DNA of 64,000 nucleotides, taken from NCBI GenBank assembly GCA_914767885.1, contig CAJZBQ010000044.1:186001-250000 (forward strand), in the 5' to 3' direction. Below, piece by piece: positions 53,539-64,000 of the stretch. Position numbers and translations under genes: made by a program. Within the stretch, counting starts at the first letter, position 1; the number at the start of each line of letters is the position of its first letter. The notes under the pieces were generated by a model, which saw only the letters and a list, made by a program, of their open reading frames with translations, did no database searches and had not been told where the DNA came from. This DNA is from Blepharisma stoltei (lineage: Eukaryota > Ciliophora > Heterotrichea > Heterotrichida > Blepharismidae).

Positions 53539-54106
53539 AAAATTTTTTTAATCGGGGCATGGTCCTGAAATAAAGACCTAATGCAATAAAATTATCTCTC
53601 TTCATCCTACATATTCTCTGAAATTAAATAAAATTTCAAAAAATATAAAGCCAATCATTATCGATTTTGCATGCCAAATTATTTTTTGATATTTGCCTGG
53701 GCAGAGCGGGTGTTTGGGTCGATCTATAATGCCACTCTGCCATACAAAATTATTTCAGATCAGAAATTTATTTTTTTACCTCACACCCATAAATAAAGTT
53801 CTGCGTGGATATACCATTTCTAGAATTGTCAAAACAATTAATCTACCAAATTTTGGCGAAGTTTTAGACGGTATTTAAAGCTGAAAACTCAAAAATGCAG
53901 CCCAAAATTAAAGGCTTCTTCAATTCCCTCCAAAATTCGTCAAAACCCTCAACTTTTCAATTTCCTCTACACATTCAAGATAACTTCTTCCCTATAAGCC
54001 AACTCTAATTTTTTATCTAAAATTCATAATTAATCCTAATAGAATAAATTAAATCAATCATTAATATTGACCACGTTGTGGCACCATTTATATATAAAAA
54101 TTGTCA
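53539..54106. other. Intergenic, no gene seen
   Basis: AT-rich. A GGCAGAGCGG / CCACTCTGCC pairing at 53699-53743 could fold, but it has no tRNA landmarks. Upstream of 54107 the TATATATAAAAA stretch may be promoter-like (weak). Confidence 0.4.
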
Positions 54107-54913
54107 ATGTATAACCTTACACCTATGATAGACCTGATGATCGCTCAGGTTTCCACCTACGCCAAGCACATCCACCGCAAGAGCACTCTTGAGGCCAAAA
54201 TTCGGAACATGTTTTTCCATACAAAAAAGAATTCCCGGATTCCTCCCAAAAAGGAGTACCTACGGTGCCGTCTTATTCGTGGCCACAAACGTATAAATAG
54301 ACAGATCAGCAAGAAATCCTTGCCGATTGGTATTTTAAATACCTATGACATCGACGACCCGTCCGCTATCAAGCTCTGGAACATTCTGGAGACTTGTTAC
54401 TTCAAAAACCAAGAAGAAATGGATTTCATCAGCAGAACAGAAAGTGGGCCAAAAACAGACGGGATTTCCAAGCGAAAAGGAAGGATCAAGAATCTAGAAA
54501 AGAGCTTCAATTTGTCCTTCTGCAAAAGGTATTTCAGCTCCCCAGCTGTTTTGGAATCCTTCTACTATTATATTGAGCTGGTTTTTCTGAAGCTGGAGCC
54601 TGAGTTGCTGTGTAAAAAATTCGACTTTCGATGCTGCGAAGGTGAGCATCAGCCAGAGTGCATAGAAAAATGACTGATCTTGAAGCATTACGTCAGAGTA
54701 ATGATGATTGAAGAATTAGGCATAATACCTTTGCAAGAAACTGGACGGTTTCTTCCAAATGTATTTCAGCCTGAAGGGAAAAGTGAAGAAATAAGTCCAA
54801 AGTGTGAGGATAGTGAAGATGGAGGCGAAAGTGAGTCAGCCATGACATGCACGACCGCCATTGATGATCCTGAAATTTTGAGTGGGCAGCTGGACTCTGT
54901 TCAAGATAACTAA
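54107..54913 (+). CDS. Unknown protein, 268 aa
   Basis: 269 codons, one TGA=Trp (54671-54673, IEKWLILKHYVR). The N-terminal half is basic (HIHRKSTLEAKIRN, RLIRGHKRINRQISKK) with higher GC and different codon choice from the A/T-rich neighbours. The middle has a helix-rich part (SFNLSFCKRYFSSPAVLESF) with cysteines (CKKFDFRCCEGEHQPEC) that might bind metal. The last ~50 residues are acidic. The first ATG in frame is at 54107. No family recognised. Confidence 0.7.
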
Positions 54914-55170
54914 GAGATAGTAATCTAATACGTTATCAACTCAATAAATCTCTAATATTGTTTTAATTATCATTAAGTAAAACCAATCCTGGTTTTAAGT
55001 TGTGTATATCTGTCCATATAATCGTATACTAAGAATTAGAAATTATCATAAAATCATTCAGTCATAGACATAGTCAAATCCTAATGAAATTATCATCATA
55101 AACCAATCATTCCACAATTAAAACTTAAAAATATGCAGTCAGATTTATCAGTTCCAATCATTCCAGTATA

Positions 55171-56634
55171 TTAATCTTGTTCTAGCTTATTAACGTTTTC
55201 AAGTATAATCCTGACAGCACTAGCAATGGAACTTGTGCTTCCTTTAAGGGTACATAGCCTAGCTTTATCTCCTTCAGGTGTGTCAACCCCCTCATAAGTC
55301 TTATGAAAAGTAATGCAGCAGCTGCTCATATCCATCATATTCTTCACTTGTTCTCCTTTCCTTCCAATAAGCCGGGCAACCAGTTTGTCAGGTACAGTTA
55401 TGCTTATATTGGATCTATCGTCTCTAGGCTCACGTCTGGGCGAGGGCGAATTTCGTCTCTGAGGCGGGGTGTCGTAGTTTTTTTCTAAAAATTCAAAAAT
55501 CATAATGGTGGCGTCTTCTTTGGGAACTGGCGGGCCTTCGATTGCAACAATTACATCGTCATCTCTATCAGCACGTTTATCAATTAGCACCCTTATCTTT
55601 CCACACCTGGAGCGGTATTCTATTTCTTTAAGGGCTGCACTGCCTGAAGAAAGCAGCCTTAATTTTTGGCTTGGGGTGACCAGCATTTTGACAGAAGGAT
55701 CATTAAAGCCGTCATTTACCATTGCTTCATCAATTTTTTGGATTATTTTGGGGATTGCTTGGGAAACTCCGCTTTGGCTGCCTGTAAGGATCTATATAGA
55801 AATTACTGCTGTATGCTCGTCATCTCTGAGAGGTCTTCTGTCACCTTTGATAAGTCGTATGTCGACGTCAAATTCTGATTTGATTCTTTTAGTGAAAAGT
55901 CCTCCTTTTCCTATCAAAATTCCAGCACAAGTGCTAGGGACCACAAACCGAACTTGTGAACGTCCTGGAGAAGGGGCGGGTTTTGACTCAGGGCTGAAAT
56001 TTCTGTCCCTGATCAGCTGATAAATAGCTTTGGCCGCTGTTTCAATTTCCATTGGCCGTCCGACAATTTTTACCTGTCGATCAGAAGCTAAGGACTTTTT
56101 ATCGTAAACGGAAATATTGGTATTGCTTTTTTCTTGTAGATACTTGACCTGTTTTCCACCTTTTCCAATCAGCAATGACACCATATTTTCAGGGATGAGA
56201 ATAATGATCCCATCTTCTTTCATTTTATAGTCTCCAATAGCTAAGAAATCATTAATGATTAAATGAAAAGCTTGGAGCTGCTTGGATAAGTCAACGCTGT
56301 ATAGCTTATACATCCTTATTGACTGCTAAATGTGGCTACCTTTAGAAAAAAGCTAAAGTCTCCAGCTGAATCATTATTTTTAAGCCAAAAGAATGCATAA
56401 GCTATACAAGGCAATTATTTTTTCCCGGGTCACCCCATCAGGCTCAAAAATACAAATTTTGTCGATCTTGGACTCTTCTTTGATGTGGTTAGTGACCTCT
56501 GGGTTTATAAAATGGGACACAAGAGACTCAGGAATCAAAAGCATTAACGATAAGTCAGCTGACGGCGAGTTCATAGGGGAGGGAGATCGAGAACGGGATC
56601 GACCTCTTCGCATTCCATTTTCTCTTGAATCCAT
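55171..56634 (-). CDS. Multi-KH RNA-binding protein (PCBP/NOVA/vigilin-like), 447 aa
   Basis: An RS/SP-rich N terminus (MDSRENGMRRGRSRSRSPSP) then five KH-like modules. KH1 is degenerate (LIPESLVSHFINPEVTNHIK). KH2 (IPENMVSLLIGKGGKQVKYL) and KH3 (VPSTCAGILIGKGGLFTKRI) have the GKGG loop. KH4 is degenerate (LLSSGSAALKEIEYRS) and KH5 has GRKG (VPDKLVARLIGRKGEQVKNM). Known role: binding of single-stranded pyrimidine-rich RNA in splicing, stability or translation control. A 15-nt intron (55792-55806) lies in KH3 and a 105-bp IES (56302-56406) at the end of KH1. Removal leaves 448 codons, joining DEHTA-ILTGSQ and KIIALY-SVDLSKQ. Confidence 0.9.
56302..56406 (-). other. 105-bp IES with inverted ends in KH gene
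   Basis: The ends are inverted repeats (TATAGCTTATGCAT / ATGTATAAGCTATA), TA-bounded. Removal joins REKIIALY-SVDLSKQLQ. Confidence 0.8.
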
Positions 56635-56720
56635 TAATTTATAATCATAAGTCTTTTTATTTTCCTATGTAATTTTCACTATAGCAATTTAAAATAATCA
56701 CTAATATCATTATTATAAAC

Positions 56721-59700
56721 CTAAATTAATTCGTCATTATTACCTTCCACTGATGACTGCTGGTAATACATTTGCAAAATCTGTTCTGGGGCTGTTGATT
56801 GTTCTGGCTTTTTGTCAGGTCTTAATCTAATGAATCTTGGAAACCTTATGCTGAGACCTTTATCTGGAGCAGCCTTGCACCATGCACTTGTATGGATTGG
56901 GGAAATTGAGATGTCAGCTCCTTTAATTTCCCACACCATTTCAGGCTTGAACCATACATCAATGTTTGTATGGAAGGTTAGGTTAGGTTAGGTTTAAGAT
57001 GTGTATTTATAGTCCCTACTTCCATGCGTGGCATTCCTCCGCGCTCCTTGAGGAGCCGTGCTGGCACGAGCGAAAAGGATGGACTTCCATCACTGGTTCT
57101 CTGAGCCCAGGCCGAAACCCCTGGTTTCTCGGTAGTGGTTGCCCTATTGAGTCGTCAGCCGACTGTCGCTGAGCACCACCATTTCCAACTCAGTCTTCCG
57201 CCCCGAATTACGCCAGTCTTTGCCTCCGGTTGACCAGATCACCCTCGTAAGAGGACCCTTTTAACTGGAGAGACTTGTGCCCTTGAGATCCCTAAGTCTA
57301 GCTTCGCCTCCCCTCTTTCCCGGATCATCTCCAAGAAAGAACTCAACCCGTTGCGGGATTCGGGGCTAAGCCACCAAGTAGCCTAGACAGTAGCTCACCC
57401 TGCCTCTTTCGGACACCGAGTCTGGGCCTCGGCGCTACTGGCAAAAAAGAATGCGAAAAACTGCTGCCCGGGTCGAGTCCCAAAATCAGCGGAAATTGGG
57501 CTAGGCCTCTCGCCTCGAGGCTAACTCTTCCCTTGAGTAGCTCTCCGTATCCAAAAACCATGTCCGGTATACATAAGGACACCCGCCACGGAATGACGGG
57601 TCGCTCGTCTCCGGCCATTTTATGTATAATGTTTGTATGAAAACTTCTGTAATTTTTAGGCATTCTTGGGACTTCAAAGTCTTTTAAGCTATTAGTCAAA
57701 GTCTGCAACAGCTCATCGCTGAACCCAGTGCTTGTTTTGCATACAGTTTGATATTCATCATTTAGCGAATCATAAACAGCTAACAAGTAAGACCCATACA
57801 CCCCTGCCCTTTTTCCTGTCCCATAAAATGCTCCTATAGGTACTAGATCTACAGAATCAGCCATTTTGGAGTCAGACCCAGCGTCTGTAATATAATCTTT
57901 TTTCAATTTCAGCCAATTTAATGATCTTTTTGCAGGCTCATAAGTGGCATTTTCATGGAGAGTTTTTACCATAAGTCCTTCACACCCAATTTTTACTGAG
58001 TCCCACAACAAAGTTTCTATGTCTTCAAAAACGCTTACATTTTTATGAGTCACAAACTGCAGAAGTCCAGGCTCTTCTTTAATTGAGCTTTTTAAATACT
58101 CCCTCCTCTGTGAAAGTGGTATATCAATTAGGCTTGCCCCATTTAAGTAAAGCATATCAAAAGGGAAAATGCATACTTTTACTTCAATTTGGTTGATATC
58201 TACATTTTTCCTTCCTCTGTGCTGGATGTCTTGGAATGGCTTAATTCTATTTGTGGCTGCATCAAAAGCGACTACTTCTGAGTCCATAATACAGTCTCTT
58301 ACTACATTAAAATCGATATGGCTTGACAAGAACTGAATTACATCAGGGTACATTTCAGTGATATTTTCGGAGTTTCTTGAATAAATATGTATAGTCCTGT
58401 CAGCTAAAATATGGATTTGGGCCCTCATCCCGTCATATTTGTACTCACATGTAAATTCGATCCCTGTGAATCTTTTTAGGATCTCTTGGATACCTTTGGT
58501 AGGCTGGGCAAGCATAGGTTTGACTGGAGTTCCTGGGGTGATGTTGCAAAGCTTGGTTATTATAGACAAATCTTCTCCGTCTGGCCCATATTGTAAAACA
58601 GCATTAATGATTTTGTCATAATCTGGGCACTCGTTAATGGATTTTTTCAAAATATTTTCTACTTCTTCTTCAATTGATTCTGCATTTTTGGCTTTAATTA
58701 TGGCTGGAGGAAACCCAGCTTGCTTTGGCGGAGTCATTGCGATAGCTCTGGCTAAGGCACTTTGCATTGTAAGCTCTGAAGCCCCAATTTTGAGAGATTT
58801 CTGAACAATTCTGATAATGTATTTTGCTTCGTCGCTGTCAGCCTGGTTAAGCAGTCTTACTAATTCGTCTTCTTTTAAGGCTGTTGAGTTCTGGCCTTTT
58901 AGGTTGCAAATTTTCCAAAACCCTTCGTAGACGTCTGAGATTGTGTGGGGAATTGTTTTGGTTTTTTTGGAAAAATAGCTTGTCAGGTTTTTTTGGGTCG
59001 CTTTGCCTGTTGCTGCGACTGAGCCAAGGTCTCCTGTAGTATTTTCTTGCTGCTTGATTTGTTTGATGCTCAGTCCGGTGGTTCGAGCTACAGCTTTATA
59101 GAGAGCTTCATTACCAACTCCAAGCTCGATGCCTTGGTGATCAGGACAGAATTTTCCTACGCATAAATAAAAGCACTTAACTAACTCCCCCCTCCGTGAG
59201 TGAACAAAACCATTAGAAAAATCGCTATTTTTTATGCCCAAAAACCCACCCTCCGTGAGTGAACAAAAATTTTGTTAATAGAAAAATTTTTTATGGAAAA
59301 AAATTTTGATATATAAGTGATAATTAGCATAATGAAATCTAGTGCTAATTCTTTTAATTTTAAACAAATTGCTTTTTAAAACATAAATTTTATAAATTAA
59401 ATTAATATTTGAATTCCATTTTCGCGAATTAGGATTTTTTTAAATTTCGAAAACAAATATTTTTTTATAAAATTTATATATATAAATTTTTTTTAAAAGA
59501 ACAAAATTCACCCCCCTCCGTGAGTGAACAAAATTTTTTTGTTCACTCACGGAGGGGGGGGAGTAAGTGATCAGGGCGAAGGACAATAATTGACCTAAAC
59601 AAATTAGCAATTATGCTCGTATAGGCTATATTGATAGTATTTTTTGTATGATAAATAAATATTTTTTTTTAAAAATTAATTAATTATATATTTTGTACAG

Positions 59701-60205
59701 GTTTACATCTTTTTGAATTGTCTTGCTGCTTTTTCCTTTAGAATTCGCTACAAGCTCATATGCATCTACTAGGATTCTGAATGGAGGTGGCTGAAGATAT
59801 TTGAATTTTGCATCCAGAATTGGGTCGTATTTATCACTGCTTAATGAATGAGGGTTTTCATTGAGCTCGTAGTCTTGAAAAGCATATTGTGGGAACTCTT
59901 GAGTAGGAGGAGGTGATATGCCATTTTTTCGCATTTAAACATCTGCTTTGTGAGCTTATTCTATTTTCTTATAGATAAATAAATAATTGCTAAAAAATAG
60001 AGAATTTGAATATAATTAAAAAATATATCTCTATCTTTGATTCTTCAGGCTGGAGATTTTCTTGGTTTTCAGGAGTTTCTTCTCTTTTACGCTTCAGTGG
60101 TGCTTGTGATTTGTTTTCTTCTTTTCTTGAAAAATATTTCAGCATAGACTGCTGCCCTATACGAGAGTAAGCAACTTTAAATGTATGTATAAACTTACCT
60201 TGCAT
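56721..60205 (-). CDS. LIG1: DNA ligase I (ATP-dependent), 749 aa, germline copy with four inserts
   Basis: A PIP-box near the N terminus (QQSMLKYF), Lys-rich linker, the DNA-binding domain (PPPFRILVDAYELV, FRSIIVLRPDHLVKCFYLC, GIELGVGNEALYKAVARTTG), adenylation motif I CEYKYDGMRAQ (nucleotidyl Lys), IYSRNSENITEMYPD, motif III MDSEVVAFDA, motif IV CEGLMVKT, motif V WLKLKKDY, and an OB-fold ending SIRFPRFIRLRPDKKPE. Seals Okazaki fragments with PCNA. Inserts: IES 59916-60024 (109 bp), IES 59612-59688 (77 bp), MITE A6 (59185-59563) and retroposon R9 (56973-57627). Removing 109+77+382+667 bp leaves exactly 750 codons. The ATG at 60205 is the first in frame; a 5' intron is not excluded. Confidence 0.95.
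56973..57627 (-). mobile_element. SINE-like retroposon R9 in DNA ligase I (655 bp)
   Basis: Flanked by AATGTTTGTATG (56961-56972, 57628-57639). On minus it starts TATACATAAAATGGCCGG and ends in AAACCTAACCTAACC. Sister copy of R5. It has a 106-codon frame from the 5'-motif ATG. Removal gives RSFHTNIDVWFKPEMVWEI. Confidence 0.9.
59185..59563 (-). mobile_element. MITE family A, copy A6 (379 bp)
   Basis: Flanked by TAA (59182-59184, 59564-59566). Left end with tandem motif and spacer, right perfect hairpin. Removal gives VLRPDHL-VKCFYLCVG. Confidence 0.9.
59612..59688 (-). other. 77-bp IES in DNA ligase I
   Basis: TA-bounded (59612, 59689). Removal gives VNLYKI-IANLFRSIIV. Confidence 0.8.
59916..60024 (-). 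other. 109-bp IES in DNA ligase I
   Basis: ATAT repeats at 59916-59919 and 60025-60028. Removal gives ESKIEI-SPPPTQEFPQY. Confidence 0.75.
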
Positions 60206-60382
60206 CCCGCTTTTATTAATATTATGGCGCAATTAAAATAATTTTCTAAAAAAGCGCTTTGGTGGTGCTTAATGTATACAGATCAAGAAAAATATTATTC
60301 ATAATGAAAAACATTAAATTATGACGAGAATCAATATGGGAAAGGATAATTAAAGAAAAATAATTAAATAAAAATATAATTA

Positions 60383-62276
60383 TTAAGAAAATTCAAATTT
60401 ATCAGGCACATTTTCAAAATTCACAAAATTATCCTCAAATCCAAAGAAATCCGTCATAATTTCCATCGCAAAATCATAAACCCGCTCATTTCTATAACTT
60501 TGCAAGTTTTCTAGCGCATTCAAACAGTTAGAATCATCAATTAAGCAGCAAACTTTATTCACATCTTCATGGTTTTTGTCCGCATTAATTTTCCCCACCT
60601 TTAAAGCTCTTTCCACAAAGCATAGCAAATTAAGTACAACTTGTGAGTCAGAATCAATCAAAACTTCTCCAATTTCAGAAAAAATATTTTTATCATCTAC
60701 TAAGACCATTATGTCTTCATTTTTTGCAGTCCTCGAAATATTATAAAATACCCAGCTTGCCTCTAAAACGACATCACTATGTTGGGAGCTTAAAGCCTTG
60801 ATGATTTTTCTTATGATAGGATGGGTAATGACGTTGTGTGTATAAGAGTTATTTTCTCCAACAATATTGCTTATTATGTAGCATATATCAAATTTCTGCG
60901 TTGGAGTGATAGATCCTCTGTATAGATCGTATAGACAATCAAGGGTGTCTAACTTTAGGAGTAGCTGGGTTAAATCAAAATAAGACGTATCTCCAATCAC
61001 TTTTACAGCTATTATGGAGTTATCTGATGCAAATTTTGATAGGATTCATCTGAGGATAACTTCGTTTACTAGCTCATTTACACCACTGAGGTCTGAGGTT
61101 AGACAATAATGGAAAATTCATAAAATGACTTCAATTATGCTTGAATCTTCAATATATGTAAACTGGATAATAAAATTTCAAATTCTTTTAAGCAGATCAA
61201 AAGACTTTAAGCTTGAGGCTATGTTTAGGACACAATAAAATATTCCTTTTAGTAACTCGATATTATTTTCTTGTAGAGCCCATTGTCCATATGGCATTAA
61301 AAACTCAAAAAATTCATATTTTTTTATCAAAATTTCTTTAAATTCTTTGCAATCCCCTAATATGTTGCTTAATGCATAAAATGAATATTCAGTAGTTTTT
61401 GGTTTTTGCAAAGAGATTGAGTTCATAAGAATTTCAATAAAATTGTTTTTTACAAGCTCTTCAGTCTGATTATGGCTTCCTTTAGTAATCATAACAAGTG
61501 ATAAAGCAACTTCAGATGAAATTTCATCAGAATACCCACAATCTAAATACTTTGTTAAAGTTTGTATGCATTCTTTACTAACTCAACCCATCCGTGAGCA
61601 AACAAAAAAATTTATATAAATTTTATTGTAAATTTTTATTTTCGAAATTTAAAAAAAATCCCAATTCGAAAAATTGGAAAGCAAATATTTATTTAATTTA
61701 TAAAATTTATGTTTGAAAATGCAATTTGTTTAAAAATTAAACAGAATTAGCTAGAGATTTCATTTTACTTATTATCACTTATATATCAAAATCCTTTTCA
61801 TAAAAAATTGTTATATTAAAAAAATTTTTTTGTTCGCTCACGGAGGGTGGTTTTTGGGCAAAAAATAAGGATTTTTCCAATGGTTTTGTCCTCTCACAGA
61901 GAGGGGGAGTAAGCATTTCTTTATAATTCTCTTCACTTGTTTCGTTTAATATTTTCCTAAATTGTTTTAAATAGATCAAAGTATTATAATCGTTATGTAT
62001 TATACCCATACTCAATATCAGCGCATTTAATCTCTCTTGCTGCTTGAGTTTTCCGTAATTTGGGATTAATCCAAAATCATTTTCCTCAATATTTGTGTCT
62101 GCAGATTTTAGTCCTCTTTTTTGTGCCATATGTTTAATTCTTTTGTCTTTTCGTAAGTTCACAGATAGATTTTCAGCTCTCTTGATAAGTTCATATGAAT
62201 CGACTTTCATGAAATAGTTGTTTCTATCTTCTAATCTTCCATAATCGATTTTACCTCCAAAGTTAATATCAGTCAT
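60383..62276 (-). CDS. Importin-alpha-like ARM-repeat protein, 520 aa
   Basis: The N-terminal basic IBB-like segment RAENLSVNLRKDKRIKHMAQ with KRGLK matches the importin-beta-binding R/K pattern. The remainder is helical ARM repeats (for example EYSFYALSNILGDCKEFKEI, DICYIISNIVGENNSYTHNV, VVLEASWVFYNISRTAKNED). 520 residues is the normal importin-alpha length. It carries classical-NLS cargo into nuclei; ciliates use specialised importin-alphas for micro- and macronucleus. The asparagine/tryptophan ladder is incomplete, so a divergent or specialised member is likely. MITE A9 (61582-61909) interrupts it. Removing 331 bp gives exactly 521 codons, joining NYKEML-SKECIQTLTK. Several TGA=Trp. Confidence 0.85.
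61582..61909 (-). mobile_element. MITE family A, copy A9 (328 bp)
   Basis: Flanked by TAA (61579-61581, 61910-61912). The left inner hairpin is lost, leaving one mutated motif (CTCAACCCATCCGTGAGCAAAC). Right end with tandem motif and spacer. Frame restored by removal. Confidence 0.85.
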
Positions 62277-62683
62277 TTTTATTATGAAATTCCAAGATTT
62301 TAACCTTTTTAATAATACCCCTATGGAAAGCTATAATTATTTTACAGATTTTCTCGGCTCGTTTGGCTTTTGAGAGATGCGGGGCTGTATATAATATAAG
62401 AAGCCAATATATAATTAAAAGAAAAGAGCCAGTGTTTTCACATCAATAAGATATCATTATTTACTATAAGTAACTTATAATAAGAAACAAAAAAACCATT
62501 AAATTTGACTGTAAAAATTTTTTTTTTTTATGTCTTAATGAAAAAAGCTTGCTGGTTATATAAACTATGATACTGTTAAGTCTATTAAATAAGCAACTTA
62601 TATGTACTGGAAATAAGATCTGACAGTTTCATATAATAGCAAACTGACGTTATACCTTGTTTGCAATTTCATTCTGAATATAT
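62277..62683. other. Intergenic, importin-alpha 5' flank
   Basis: AT-rich, no gene or repeat recognised. Confidence 0.4.
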
Positions 62684-63900
62684 TAAAAAATCAATAAACG
62701 CTTCTCTTAATAAAAAAATAAATCATTATGTCACTAAATTGGGTTTAAGTCATCTCAGCAAAAAACGAATTTCATCTCTTTTTCTCAAGAGATAACGGTT
62801 TATTAGGTGCTGCAAAAACCCGCTTAAAAAGACCGTTATATTTGCGCCAAAATTAATATAATTTCTGCACCAATTTGCGTTACAACACACATCAATATAG
62901 TGAAACGATGCTTTATTTTGATCCTTAATTATATTATATTTTATGTCTTATATAAGAGAATTTAATATGATCTTTATATTTCGAAACTATCAGCTCATGA
63001 AAATGTGAAATCGTTTGCTCAGTGAAAAAAGCATTAAACAGAGCTCCTTAAAAAAGAAATTTTATTTTTTTAAGAAAAATAAATTAAAATTTTGTTATTA
63101 AATACTTTTAGAGCAAGCTTTACTTATTTATTACGCTTTTTTGTACAAATAGTAACAATATTTAAGGTAAATCATACTATTTCAGTTCTAAGTGTGCCTC
63201 TTTCAGTGGCTATTAAAGATATTAAAATTATTAAAAAATATATAAAACCGTTTTTCAAGACATATTCTTCAAAATATATCAAAACGATGACCAAAATTTG
63301 CAATATTTTTTGGGTTAATTTCCTAAAAAAAGGTTTTTATAACTTTTTTAATAATTTTAATATCTTTAATAGCCACTGAAAGAGGCACACTTAAAACTGA
63401 GATAAGTAAGGTTTTACCTTAAATATTGTTATTATTTATACAAAAAAGCGTAATAAATAAGCAAAGCTTGCTCTAAAAGTATTTAATAACAAAATTTTAA
63501 TTTATTTTTCTTAAAAAAATAAATTTCTTTTTTAAGGAGCTCTGTTTAATGCTTTTTTCACTGAGCAAACGATTTCACATTTTCATGAGCTGATAGTTTC
63601 GAAATATAAGATCATATTAAATTCTCTTATATAAGACATAAAATATAATATAATTAAGGATCAAAATAAAGCATCGTTTCACTATATTGATGTGTGTTGT
63701 AACGCAAATTGGTGCAGAAATTATATTAATTTTGGCGCAAATATAACGGTCTTTTTAAGCGGGTTTTTTGCAGCACCTAATAAACCGTTATATCTTGAGA
63801 AAAAGAGATGGATTCCGTTTTTTATTTAACTGGCTGAGCTTTGACTTAAAACATAGCAATTCCGTTTTTTATTGAAGCAAGCGTTTATCGAAATTTTTTT
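62684..63900. repeat. Long imperfect palindrome, about 1.2 kb
   Basis: Arms of roughly 570 bp (about 62684-63250 and 63325-63900) are near-perfect inverted copies for most of their length, around a loop of about 75 bp. For example TAGGTGCTGCAAAAACCCGC at left is matched by GCGGGTTTTTTGCAGCACCTA at right. AT-rich, no credible protein. Resembles a foldback element. Confidence 0.85.
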
Positions 63901-64000
63901 ATTTTCATTAGACTCTCGCAAATTATCTAGACCGTTAGGTTGCATTGATGAATTGCTGGTATCGTCTATTTTGCTTAGTTACTAGGTTTTTTTTATTAAG

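Noticed and set aside
53697-53743. tRNA-like stem GGCAGAGCGG...CCACTCTGCC
   Set aside because: No T-loop GTTCRA, no anticodon arm of the right size and no CCA-side pairing.
57343-57627. C-terminal extension of DNA ligase into FGYGELLKGRVSLEARGLAQ
   Set aside because: This is retroposon R9 read through; the true OB-fold continues after R9 and its 12-bp duplication.
1-64000. Standard genetic code with many frameshifted pseudogenes
   Set aside because: Breaks occur exactly at TGA on conserved Trp and at direct-repeat-bounded inserts; after correction at least ten genes give exact multiples of three and intact motifs.

Overview
This window looks like germline (micronuclear) DNA of a heterotrich ciliate, most probably Blepharisma. 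Three observations support this. (1) TGA is read as tryptophan: phospholipase D, an importin-alpha, a Ca2+ channel and at least ten other genes are only continuous if in-frame TGA is Trp, and clear gene ends use TAA or TAG. (2) Introns are 15 nt (one of 16 nt), GT...AG. I can place twelve of them exactly. (3) Almost every gene is interrupted by inserts flanked by short direct repeats, and removing one insert plus one repeat copy restores the conserved reading frame. In ten or so genes the total after removal is an exact multiple of three. These inserts are internally eliminated sequences (IESs).

The inserts fall into three classes. (a) Short AT-rich IESs of about 58-172 bp bounded by TA or a longer repeat. 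(b) MITE-like elements of about 300-550 bp with CTCCCCCC...GGGGGGAG ends and TAA/TTA target duplications. They form three sequence families (here called A, motif CCGTGAGYGAAC; B, CCTTGATCGAAC; C, CGAAGTTCGACC) that share one architecture. (c) GC-richer SINE-like retroposons of about 95-655 bp with 9-17 bp target duplications, a shared 5' TAAAATGG motif and simple-repeat tails.

Layout: 1-4.7 kb holds the end of a DMXL/Rav1 WD40 gene, a Whirly-like ssDNA-binding protein and a PX/PLD-type phospholipase D. 4.7-6.3 kb is intergenic. 6.3-15.4 kb holds a FLYWCH-like gene, a 1,551-aa coiled-coil protein and two small unknown genes. 15.4-20 kb holds a membrane protein, an unknown gene and a MARCH-type RING-CH ubiquitin ligase. 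20-26 kb is insert-rich and carries a PLAC8 protein and two unknown genes. 26-34 kb has a PCMT-like methyltransferase, a CCCH/RING protein and a four-domain voltage-gated Ca2+ channel. 34-41 kb has an RNA-dependent RNA polymerase and a kinesin. 42-52 kb has a Cys-rich RING-like protein, a kinesin-8, a TBC1D5-like RabGAP, an ITFG1/LINKIN-like FG-GAP protein and a PH-domain protein. 52.9-62.3 kb has two unknown genes, a five-KH protein, DNA ligase I and an importin-alpha. The window ends in a ~1.2 kb palindrome.

Genes are packed tightly (often 9-40 bp apart) and there is no operon logic. The unifying theme is genome rearrangement: nearly every gene must have its inserts removed before it can be expressed. 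This includes the RNA-dependent RNA polymerase, a class often tied to small-RNA pathways, and DNA ligase I. All names are family assignments made by eye from translated sequence. Repeat families were recognised by comparison within this window only.
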